25,284 nt of DNA from CAYSND01 sp964642235 (GCA_964642235.1 CAZXOP010000014.1:1-25284), one strand, 5' to 3'; counted from the stretch's first letter, positions 18,805 to 24,640 are shown. Program-made: numbers and translations. Notes: generated by a model not told the origin, from the sequence alone.

Positions 18805-19992
18805 TTAATTTTTATTTTTTAAAATCTCCTCACATAAAATATAGCCCTGTACCATCATCCTTGGCACATGGAATGGTCCTTTGAAAATATTCCCTTTAGC
18901 CGGTTGTGCGACAGTCCCATCTCTATGAAGATACCCATACCACTCTCCATACTCTTTATCAGGAAAGACTTTATAAGCATAGTCATGAATCTGTTTGTGC
19001 ATATCCAAATACTTTGGATCTTTGGTCGCTACATATGCATATAGTGTGGATAAAATAGTCTCATTTTGTGGCCACCAGAACTTCATATCCTGAGAATAAT
19101 CTTGATGAGGGAAGTTTTTACAATCTCTGAAATTTATAATTCCTCCAAACTCTTCATCCCAACCCCACTTCCAACTCCAATCTAAGATGGTAGTAGATAG
19201 GTCGTTAAGTTCTTTATCCCAACCTCTGTGTCTTGATTCCTCTAATATAAACCAAGCTGCCTCTATACTATGTCCGGGATTAATAGTTCTTCCTGCGCAA
19301 GTATCTATAAACTCCCCTTTAGGACCGACCATTTCTAAAACTGCCTTAAACTCAGGGTGCATAAAATCAGTGCGAATCTCGTTAATAGAAGAGTTTATCT
19401 GCTCATCGAGGGCGGGGTGTGGAACTGCTCTCCTGATACAAGTAGCAACATTTAATAATATCATCACTATCGAAAACCCTTTAGCCTCCACAAAAGTCTT
19501 AGGAGGAAGAAACCCGGGAGTCTCCAACATTCTTTTCATATTAAAGAATATCTCCAACGCCCTATCTGCGTATTTTTTCTCCCCTGTAGCTATAGAATAT
19601 TCGGAAAATGCAATTGCTGCAAATGCCTCAGAAAAAACATATCTCCTTTTCTGGACAGGTTTTCCATCTCCTGTTACGGTGAAAAACATGTGCCCATCGG
19701 TATCGAAACAATATTTATCTATAAATTCCAATGTCCCCTTAGCAGCATCCAACCACTCTTGATTTTTCTCAATATGGTTATACGCAAAGGAACAGTTAAA
19801 TGCAAACCTTCCTTGGAACCACACAGATTTGGTGGTATCCATAAGAGCTCCATCTCTGTCAAGACAGGTGTAAATTCCTCCATTCACCCTGTCAAGCCCG
19901 TTTTTAAGCCAGAAGGGGAAAATATCATGAAGTAAATCTCTCTTGTAGAGATCACGACACTCTTCTATAAATTTTACTTGTGTTGCAGTCAT
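18805..19992 (-). CDS. nanE: N-acylglucosamine 2-epimerase (AGE/renin-binding-protein family)
   Basis: A 395-residue alpha/alpha-barrel protein of full AGE length. Family motifs are present: GGIYTCLDRDGAL, KSVWFQGRFAFNCS, RRYVFSEAFAAIAFSEY, INPGHSIEAAWF with His241, MKFWWPQNETILST, GEWYGYLHRDG and KGPFHVPRMM with His375. The two histidines match the general acid/base pair known in AGE enzymes. It would interconvert N-acetylmannosamine from the lyase reaction and N-acetylglucosamine in the cytoplasm. Bacteroides uses this AGE-type enzyme, with no kinase step first, unlike the E. coli ManNAc-6-P epimerase also called NanE. It lies 21 bp downstream of nanA. Confidence 0.92.
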   Translation of the reverse strand: MTATQVKFIEECRDLYKRDLLHDIFPFWLKNGLDRVNGGIYTCLDRDGALMDTTKSVWFQGRFAFNCSFAYNHIEKNQEWLDAAKGTLEFIDKYCFDTDGHMFFTVTGDGKPVQKRRYVFSEAFAAIAFSEYSIATGEKKYADRALEIFFNMKRMLETPGFLPPKTFVEAKGFSIVMILLNVATCIRRAVPHPALDEQINSSINEIRTDFMHPEFKAVLEMVGPKGEFIDTCAGRTINPGHSIEAAWFILEESRHRGWDKELNDLSTTILDWSWKWGWDEEFGGIINFRDCKNFPHQDYSQDMKFWWPQNETILSTLYAYVATKDPKYLDMHKQIHDYAYKVFPDKEYGEWYGYLHRDGTVAQPAKGNIFKGPFHVPRMMVQGYILCEEILKNKN

Positions 19993-20013
19993 ATTAAACT
20001 ACATTAAATAATA

Positions 20014-20931
20014 TTAAAGGACATTACATCTGCTAAAGAAATCAATAGCTTCCAACTCTTTTTTCATTGCTGCCTCTTCAGAGTCTGTCATATTCCTAAA
20101 AGGAACTCTGTTCTTCCCTAAATCCAATCCTATTAATTTCATAATTCTCTTACCACCGACAATATTTCCACGATAATTGCAGATAACATTAATTACCGCC
20201 TGTGAAAAATTTTGCTTTTCTCTTGCAGTCTCAATATCTCCCCTCTCATAAGCTTCGATAATTCCCACTAACTCCCTACCATTGTAGTTAGTAGTTCCAC
20301 CTATGCCCCCCTGTGCTCCACCTTGTGCAAGACTTGGAAGAATGGTCTCGTCCTGACCATGAAGCATATCGAATTTTCCATCTTTATAAAGTCTGCATTG
20401 ATTGTATTCGTATAGACTCTCATAAGTATATTTAATACCTGCGAAATTTTCAATTCTGCCGTCAACCCCTTTTAACATATCTATCATTGGGAGAAATGCT
20501 CCATTGAAAGCAGGAATATGATAATAGTAGAATGGGAGATTTGGTGCAGAGGCAGCTATTGCCTCACAATAAAGAATCAACTCTTCCACTCTTGCAATCT
20601 TAGGGAATGGGGGAGCCATTGCACCAATACCCCAAGCACCTATTTGAGCTGCATGCTCTGCAAGAATTTTGCTCTCTTTCAAACAACAACTTCCTACATG
20701 GACAATAACTTTGAAACCCTTAGGAACAGAAGCAATCCATTTCTCGGCAAGCATCATCCTCTCCTCTTTGGTGAGCATATATCCTTCACCTGACGAACCG
20801 TTGATGAAAACCCCTTTTAAGCCATTCTTGTATAGCATTTGTGCATATTGCTCAATTGGCTCCAAATTCACTTCACCATTTGAATAAAATGGTGTGAATG
20901 GGGCGTCGATTAATCCTTTTAGTTTTTCCAT
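20014..20931 (-). CDS. nanA: N-acetylneuraminate lyase (sialic acid aldolase)
   Basis: The ATG at 20931 gives 305 residues, the family norm; the frame stays open 13 codons further but this is not needed. It is a class I aldolase of the DHDPS/NAL superfamily that splits N-acetylneuraminate into pyruvate and N-acetylmannosamine in the cytoplasm. Visible residues include GSSGEG (45-50, carboxylate binding, GSTGE in E. coli), Tyr137 in YYYHIPAF, the Schiff-base Lys167 in GIKYTYE, and GQDETILPSLAQGGAQGGIG. The NAL-type YYHIPA favours the lyase over dihydrodipicolinate synthase, as does the epimerase next door. It is the first gene of the operon. The corresponding B. fragilis gene is also called nanL. 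Confidence 0.94.
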   Translation of the reverse strand: MEKLKGLIDAPFTPFYSNGEVNLEPIEQYAQMLYKNGLKGVFINGSSGEGYMLTKEERMMLAEKWIASVPKGFKVIVHVGSCCLKESKILAEHAAQIGAWGIGAMAPPFPKIARVEELILYCEAIAASAPNLPFYYYHIPAFNGAFLPMIDMLKGVDGRIENFAGIKYTYESLYEYNQCRLYKDGKFDMLHGQDETILPSLAQGGAQGGIGGTTNYNGRELVGIIEAYERGDIETAREKQNFSQAVINVICNYRGNIVGGKRIMKLIGLDLGKNRVPFRNMTDSEEAAMKKELEAIDFFSRCNVL

Positions 20932-21086
20932 ATATATATATTTGTTAAATTTCAAGTGGTTGCGTAACAATGGCTTGCTCTTTTATAATAAGCTTCTAAA
21001 AATCACGTTTTCTACGACTCGGTTAAAGGGATCAAGCTTGGTTCAATAAATATGGGGGTTTAGAAAACACTTTTCCATATCGGGTA

Positions 21087-21119
21087 CAAATTTATAAACT
21101 TTTTAATTAAATTTCCAAA
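21087..21119 (-). promoter_or_regulatory. Promoter of the sialic-acid (nan) operon
   Basis: On the minus strand, TTTG (21119-21116), a 21-bp AT-rich spacer and TAAATTTG (21094-21087) fit the Bacteroidota consensus TTTG-N19-21-TAnnTTTG. Transcription would start near 21082, leaving a leader of about 150 nt before the nanA ATG. The leader has an AAGCTT-containing segment and an AT repeat just before the start, but no riboswitch class was recognised. Confidence 0.7.
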
Positions 21120-21149
21120 TATTTAACAAATTAATTTTTAAGTATTTTT

Positions 21150-21180
21150 AAAAACGCCCCCAGAGCGCTCCTGGTAGGGG
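21150..21180 (-). terminator. Minus-strand terminator insulating the nan promoter
   Basis: Read on the minus strand, CCCC-TA-CCAG, a GAGCGCT loop, CTGG-GGG pair into a GC-rich stem with a two-base bulge, then CGTTTTT. It would stop leftward transcripts coming from the accessory region just before the nan operon promoter. Confidence 0.5.
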
Positions 21181-21250
21181 AAAAATGGTTTTAATTTTTT
21201 TGCTAAAATCCCTGTAACCACTTGCCCAGCAGATGTCATCGGCATTTTAA

Positions 21251-21378
21251 CTGTCATTACGAATCGTGAGATGTCAGAGCTAACCCTGAGCTGTCAATGC
21301 GGACCTGAGCTGTCATTGTGAATCCCAGACGTCATTGCGAACCCTGAGCTGTCATTGCGGACCCCGTTCCGCAATCTC
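21251..21378. repeat. Six degenerate ~20-bp tandem repeats (GTCATTGCG type)
   Basis: Successive units begin at about 21251, 21271, 21291, 21310, 21330 and 21349. They share the form CTGTCATTGCGGACCCTGAG with mismatches, such as GTCATTACGAATCGTGAG and GTCATTGCGAACCCTGAG. The last unit contains a 7-bp hairpin, TTGCGGA/TCCGCAA (21355-21374). It looks like a REP-like intergenic repeat family. No coding frame runs through it. Confidence 0.75.
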
Positions 21379-21389
21379 AACCTCTAAAA

Positions 21390-21463
21390 GAGAATATGCT
21401 TATAGAGTACGGAAGGTTCGACTCTTCGCTCACCAAGTTCCTTAACTCTATAAGCATATTCTC
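21390..21463. repeat. Perfect 19-bp inverted repeat around a 36-bp centre
   Basis: The arms are 21390-21408 (starting GAGAATATGCTTATAG) and 21445-21463, the exact reverse complement. The centre carries a further small AAGG/CCTT pairing. There is no T-tract on either side, so it is not a simple terminator. It adjoins the tandem repeats and may belong to the same repeat element. Confidence 0.9.
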
Positions 21464-21477
21464 CCATCGCTTGCGGA

Positions 21478-21545
21478 CCTGCGTCACGTTTCAAGCCACC
21501 CACTTCACAGCCCCTTCTGAGGCCACCTCTCTGTAACCTGACTCA
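21478..21545 (+). repeat. 68-bp direct repeat, copy 1
   Basis: A 68-bp unit starting CCTGCGTCACGTTTCAAGCC, repeated at 21571-21638 with one mismatch (T/C near the end). The copies are separated by 25 bp, giving a 93-bp period. The unit is pyrimidine-rich on this strand and unlike the flanking AT-rich DNA. No function is visible. Confidence 0.95.
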
Positions 21546-21570
21546 CCGATTCCATCTTTTCCCCGAAAAC

Positions 21571-21638
21571 CCTGCGTCACGTTTCAAGCCACCCACTTCA
21601 CAGCCCCTTCTGAGGCCACCTCCCTGTAACCTGACTCA
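21571..21638 (+). repeat. 68-bp direct repeat, copy 2
   Basis: Second copy of the unit at 21478-21545, 67 of 68 bases identical. The near-identity means the duplication is recent or maintained. Confidence 0.95.
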
Positions 21639-21739
21639 ACATTTTCCACCACCCCCACCACATCTGCAACCTAATCCCTTCCAGAAGCCCCTATAACCAC
21701 GATTGCCCTGCACATGTCGTTAGCATCTCTTACATCCTA

Positions 21740-21790
21740 AGACGGTAAATAACTTTTGCCCTTTAGAAGGCAAAAAAGTTATTATCGTCT
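21740..21790 (+). repeat. 51-bp imperfect hairpin
   Basis: AGACGGTAAATAACTTTTGCC pairs with GGCAAAAAAGTTATTATCGTCT across an 8-nt loop (CTTTAGAA), with one G-U pair when read on the plus strand and a length difference of one base. It has no T-tract. It could be a recombination or replication site or part of an untranslated RNA. Confidence 0.6.
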
Positions 21791-21810
21791 GAGGGTATTA
21801 ATCACTCCGT

Positions 21811-21992
21811 CTGCTTTCCACATGACTAAAAAAGTTATATGTCACATAATCAGCGATATGGGCGGGTATAACACTACGGAAAGCAGGCTAAAAACGCCCG
21901 AAAACAGTTAAATCGGCTTGCTTTCCGCAATACAAACAAGTGTTAAAACGCTAATATTCAAGTAGATATATTTTAAATGTGTACGGAAAGCA
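21811..21992. repeat. Two similar inverted-repeat units built on TACGGAAAGCA
   Basis: TGCTTTCC motifs at 21812-21819 and 21919-21926 face GGAAAGCA motifs at 21878-21885 and 21985-21992. This gives two units of about 74 bp at a 107-bp period. The right arms share TACGGAAAGCA exactly, while the ~55-bp interiors differ. The alternating layout resembles paired protein-binding or recombination sites. Confidence 0.6.
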
Positions 21993-22262
21993 CATACATA
22001 GGGAAACCATCCTGAACACCTCCACATGATTTACTTTTTCATGACGATGTTTGCAATTCAAATGCCCTATAGCGTGGTTTTTAGGTTAACATAGAGACGA
22101 TTTTGGCTGATTTGATTCTTTTAGGGAGGATGTTAACACACCAAATGCTTGTAGAGCCGTTTTGGTGCTAACATAGTCGATACGCAACATTAAGAAATTG
22201 AGCAATAGATTGGTGATAGTTGTTGAAAAGGAGAAGACAAGGTATTTGTAGTAACCTCGTGG
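21993..22262. other. Gene-free stretch
   Basis: No supported gene. Only weak internal repetition is seen: TTAACATAG near 22086 and CTAACATAG near 22165, each close to GATTTTGG or GTTTTGG. Short frames here end in stops after at most a few tens of codons. Confidence 0.5.
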
Positions 22263-22337
22263 ATAAAGAAAAAGTCCTCAATTGGCTTGAAATAGCCCCT
22301 CCGAAGGGGGCAGCATCCAAAGTCAATTAAGAACTTT
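22263..22337 (-). ncRNA. Candidate small RNA 3: long hairpin with cUUCGg tetraloop
   Basis: On the minus strand a 16-pair outer stem (22335-22320 with 22288-22273, two G-U pairs and one A-C mismatch) encloses GCCCCC-UUCG-GAGGGGC, a very stable tetraloop hairpin. TTTTTCTTT follows. A TATCTTTG box (22348-22341) ends 5 nt before the stem, and GTTTT lies at the -33 distance. The G-U pairs and UUCG loop favour the minus strand. Against it, the same bases can be read as part of a decayed coding frame on the plus strand, and the promoter box lies in that frame. Confidence 0.45.
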
Positions 22338-22807
22338 CGACAAAGATAGATAAAAAAACAGACCTTGAAAACATAATAAAAACATTAGAGTATTTGCCGA
22401 TAATAGAAAAGCACCTTATTACGCTGCCCGTCACAATCGACATGGGTTCACAACGCAACAAAGTGCTAATCCAATCCCAAATAAAAGCAAGTTACTTGAC
22501 TTACTACCTTCGATATACGCCAAAGAGTTCGGTACAAGCAACTTGATTTCTGAATAAAAAGTTAAGTAAAGATAAAAAGCTATATGTAAAATTATTATCC
22601 TCCAATGACTCTGAAATGCGCTTAGCCAAAACTCAAAGTGAGTTGCCGGACCTTGTTCCTACGCAAGAGGATAATATTTCTGAGCACGAAATTAATGATT
22701 AAATTCATAATACGCAAGAAGATAATTTAAATTCATTAGATGACCATTCAAAAGTTGTAGATGAGAATGGAGAGCCGTTGGTAATGATAATTTACTCCAA
22801 TATATAG
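22331..22807 (+). pseudogene. Decayed mobile-element protein fragment, copy A
   Basis: One reading frame stays protein-like from 22331 to a TAG at 22805 but is broken by TGA at 22544 and TAA at 22700. A TAA at 22328 cuts it from an upstream stretch in the same frame (VDKEKVLNWLEIAPPKGAAS). Recognisable pieces are LEYLPIIEKHLITLPVTIDM, LSSNDSEMRLAKTQSELP and LDDHSKVVDENGEPLV. The last is the usual lead-in (normally continuing VVYHGS) to ADP-ribosyltransferase-like domains in large phage/ICE polyvalent and MuF-type proteins. The same segment recurs at about 24250-24330, so this is one of several decaying paralogous copies. The exact parent protein is not known. Confidence 0.6.
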
Positions 22808-22852
22808 CATTATTGTTTGGAGTAAGAATATGGATTACTCCGGTAATTAATC

Positions 22853-22923
22853 AAAAAAAACGTTTAGTTGGTTAAACAGCCATTCATCCGACGTGAATGC
22901 AGCGGGTCTATCCACTAAACGCA
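22853..22923 (-). ncRNA. Candidate small RNA 1: 60-nt stem-loop with U8 tail
   Basis: Minus-strand CGTTTAGTGG (22921-22912) pairs with CC-A-ACTAAACG (ending 22861). Inner stems are UAGAC/GUUUA and CAUUCA/UGAAUG around a 7-nt loop, CGUCGGA. Eight consecutive U follow (22860-22853). A near-canonical promoter, CTTG-N19-TATATTTG, ends 5 nt before the stem. The inner stem contains a G-U pair that would be an A-C mismatch on the plus strand. The predicted transcript is about 70 nt. No family was recognised. A stretch GUGGAUAGA resembles a tRNA D-loop, but there is no T-arm. Confidence 0.6.
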
Positions 22924-22926
22924 TTG

Positions 22927-22957
22927 CAAATATAGTAAAAAAATTAAAAATTCCAAG
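22927..22957 (-). promoter_or_regulatory. Promoter of candidate small RNA 1
   Basis: Minus strand: CTTG at 22957-22954, a 19-bp T-rich spacer, and TATATTTG at 22934-22927, an exact TAnnTTTG box. The start point would be at about 22922-22924, at the base of the hairpin. Confidence 0.6.
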
Positions 22958-22987
22958 TATCGAGGATAATGATTGTTTTAGAAGGGG

Positions 22988-23083
22988 AAAAATGAAACCG
23001 ATACTCATTCACACCGTACCTTACGAGGGCAATCCTTGCCTTTCGGCTCAGCCAATTCGGGTGTGAAAAAAATATCGGTTGTG
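22988..23083 (-). ncRNA. Candidate small RNA 2: nested-stem RNA
   Basis: Minus strand: AACCGATA (23080-23073) pairs perfectly with TATCGGTT (23003-22996). Inside it, TTCACACC (23067-23060) pairs perfectly with GGTGTGAA (23015-23008). The ~44-nt core can form GGCAA-GGA-UUGCC, or GCC-GAAA-GGC with a GNRA loop, plus CCU-CGUA-AGG. The outer stem is followed by TCATTTTT. A TACCTTTG box (23095-23088) ends 7 nt before the outer stem. The predicted transcript is about 95 nt. No protein-like frame explains this conservation of pairing, and no known RNA family was recognised. Confidence 0.55.
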
Positions 23084-23087
23084 GATG

Positions 23088-23095
23088 CAAAGGTA
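23088..23095 (-). promoter_or_regulatory. -7 box of candidate small RNA 2
   Basis: TACCTTTG on the minus strand, preceded by ATTTG and a T-rich stretch as in many Bacteroidota promoters. The -33 element is poor (ACTGG at the right distance). The box is 7 nt from the outer stem of the RNA. Confidence 0.45.
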
Positions 23096-23130
23096 CAAAT
23101 AAAAAAAATATTGTCCAGTTATAAAGGTGA

Positions 23131-23427
23131 AAATATCCCCACAAAAGGATATTAACTGATATTGGCAATGCTTTACAGTTGTCGAAAAGTAAAGATACGG
23201 CAAGTAGATACGGCATATTTGAGTTAGCAGATGGTACTACTATATCTATTATATCTATTCGATTGAGTAACCATAATGTTGATGCTAATACTTTCAAAGA
23301 CAATGATAGCACACATAATAGCAATATCTCTATTGTAATTAAAGTTGGTGCAAAAACACATTTATTCCAAATAGTGAAGTCTCTCTTACGGAGTATTTTT
23401 ATTTCAAATAGGATTTGTAGGAGTTGA
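23131..23427 (+). pseudogene. Decayed mobile-element protein fragment, copy B part 1
   Basis: The frame from 23131 reads ILTDIGNALQLSKSKDTASR, then YGIFELADGTTISI, RLSNHNVDANTFKDNDS and NSNISIVIKVGAKTHLFQ. This pattern resembles a domain of large Bacteroidota phage/ICE proteins that carry ADP-ribosyltransferase-like modules downstream. The frame is then lost: NSEVSLTEYFYF is readable in another frame and runs into TAG and TAG stops near 23408. A 9-bp tandem duplication (TCTATTATA twice) inside ISIISIRLS also looks like decay. Not expected to make a working protein. Confidence 0.55.
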
Positions 23428-23455
23428 TACCATATAAAATGGTTGCACCTGATAG

Positions 23456-24208
23456 AGTAGAAAAGGAAGCACTGATATTAAAGGTCGTACTTCAGTGCGT
23501 TTCTATAAAGACTTATCGAATGGCAATGTTGTAGTAGTTGAGAAAGAACTTGATAACTCTGATAGTGATATGGAAACAATTACTATTTGGGGAGAACTCT
23601 CCGATGTGATCTATGCCAAAAAGACCCAGAACAGCACGTCCGAAACGCCAACCATCGGCAGGAGTGACATTGCAAAGATAATCAAAGATGCTGAAACTAA
23701 AATTGAAAATGATGAAAAAAAAGGAAACATTCTGTTTGGTGTGGTAGCCCACACGACTTTGATAAATTTTCAACTGATAAGATTAGGTACAGGAGAGGGT
23801 GCAGAAGCATACGGATATGGGTTATATTTTACCGATAAAGAGAGTATTGCTAAAGAGTATGCAAAGAAATTAAGAAAGAAAACATTGGCTATAAGTGAAG
23901 AAGAAATAAATAATATATTTGCTAAAGATGGTGAAGTAAAAAGATTATTAAAAGAGGGCAAATTGGTTTACATTAATAAAGCGACCTTGCCATCCGAAGC
24001 CGTACCCTCGACACAAGGAAACCAATTTGCTATTCAGTACGGTGATACTCTTTCTGGAGACAAAGTTAGTGATACTTTTTCTAAAAAAGAAGAAACAGTT
24101 AAATTCCTTGATAAAATTATAAAAATGGACAAGGCAGGAAAAAATAATGAAAAGTGGCGTCTAACGCCCCAAGCCATTCAACTAAAAGTACCCAAGCTCA
24201 TTCGCTAA
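23456..24208 (+). pseudogene. ADP-ribosyltransferase-like polyvalent protein fragment with compensated frameshifts, copy B part 2
   Basis: The open frame from 23456 (first GTG at 23495) reads GRTSVRFYKDLSNGNVVVVE, DMETITIWGELSDV and TIGRSDIAKIIKDAETK, then later GTGEGAEAYGYGLYFTDKES and IAKEYAKKL. The GTGEGA-Q/E-AYGYGLYF pattern is the signature of ART-like toxin domains in phage MuF/polyvalent proteins. Between them, the expected HGSPHDFDKFSTDKI is present only in frame 1 (GSPHDFDKFSTDKI, 23743-23784). Frame 2 resumes after a single extra A at 23785. The ORF is therefore kept open by two compensating shifts while the core motif is scrambled and the usual His before GSPHDF is absent. Near 24180 another shift separates WRLTPQAIQ from the downstream frame. 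It is probably inactive. Confidence 0.65.
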
Positions 24209-24354
24209 ACGCCAATTCTGAACACGGAAGTAGTGATTTAATTCATAATACTTAAGAAAATGATTAAAATTTATTAGATGACCATTCAAAAGTCGTAGAT
24301 GAGAATGGAGAGCCGTTTGTAGTGATAATCTGCTCTAACTTAAACGTATTTTGA
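24184..24354 (+). pseudogene. Decayed mobile-element protein fragment, copy B part 3
   Basis: Frame 1 reads STQAHSLNANSEHGSSDLIH, NT-stop-END-stop, then NLLDDHSKVVDENGEPFVV to a TGA at 24352. It aligns closely with 22690-22800 of copy A. The stops differ: copy A has TAA where this copy has TTA (Leu), and this copy has TAA where copy A has CAA (Gln). Both therefore come from one intact ancestor and decayed separately. Confidence 0.65.
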
Positions 24355-24378
24355 AATTAGATTGACCATAAAATTATG

Positions 24379-24386
24379 TATCTTTA
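24379..24386 (+). promoter_or_regulatory. Possible -7 box upstream of the small ORF
   Basis: TATCTTTA differs from TAnnTTTG in the last base and lies 75 bp before the ATG at 24461. No convincing -33 TTTG is at the right distance; a TTGACC is 17 bp upstream. Weak evidence. Confidence 0.25.
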
Positions 24387-24460
24387 CATGAGGATATTTT
24401 CTTAAATTATTTCAAATTTATATTAAGAGAGATAGACACTAAATATAATAATCAAAGAGT

Positions 24461-24640
24461 ATGAACAACGACTTACATCAGAACAATGAGCACTCCTTGC
24501 AGCAGCAGGAGAATCAAACAGAATTGCCAAGAATAACCAAACAGGACATCTTCGGAGCGATGGCGAACAGCCTCAAGCCGGAGGACAAGGCACTATTGGA
24601 TCATATCAGGAAAGCGAAAGCACAAGAGCAGGATAAGTAG
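24461..24640 (+). CDS. Small hydrophilic hypothetical protein, 59 aa
   Basis: ATG to TAG, 59 codons, beginning MNNDLHQNNEHSLQQQENQT and ending with a helical, charged part (ITKQDIFGAMANSLKPEDKA, LLDHIRKAKAQEQDK). Codons are clearly richer in G and C than the surrounding remnants, and there are no internal stops, which argues for a maintained gene. The predicted protein is soluble with a Gln/Asn-rich N-terminus and a C-terminal amphipathic helix. It sits between two decayed copies of the polyvalent protein, so it may be a small mobile-element accessory or antidote-like gene. I do not recognise the family. The upstream AAAGAG is a plausible ribosome-binding region. Confidence 0.5.
   Translation: MNNDLHQNNEHSLQQQENQTELPRITKQDIFGAMANSLKPEDKALLDHIRKAKAQEQDK

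Noticed and set aside
19187..19762. 191-codon plus-strand ORF
   Set aside because: Entirely antisense to the well-supported epimerase gene, with no recognisable motif.
21811..21992. CRISPR array
   Set aside because: Only two units, the repeats are inverted pairs and not regularly spaced direct repeats, and there are no cas genes.
22853..22923. A functional tRNA gene
   Set aside because: There is no T-arm, no U at position 33 and a long fused hairpin. Only the D-loop-like GUGGAUAGA and a 7-nt loop resemble tRNA.
22988..23083. Group II intron domain V (GAGCCG...GTACGGT)
   Set aside because: Pairing of the basal stem fails at several positions, the length is wrong, and the alternative nested 8-bp stems are perfect. 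No intron-encoded protein was seen.
22944..23324. 126-codon minus-strand ORF over the small-RNA region
   Set aside because: It runs through the promoter and both arms of RNA 2 and antisense to a recognisable protein fragment (SKSKDTASRYGIFELADG). Its composition is that of antisense low-complexity sequence.
23674..23681. TAnnTTTG matches at ~23674, ~24064 and ~24917 as further promoters
   Set aside because: They fall inside protein-like frames and are not followed by hairpins or U-tracts. A few chance matches are expected.
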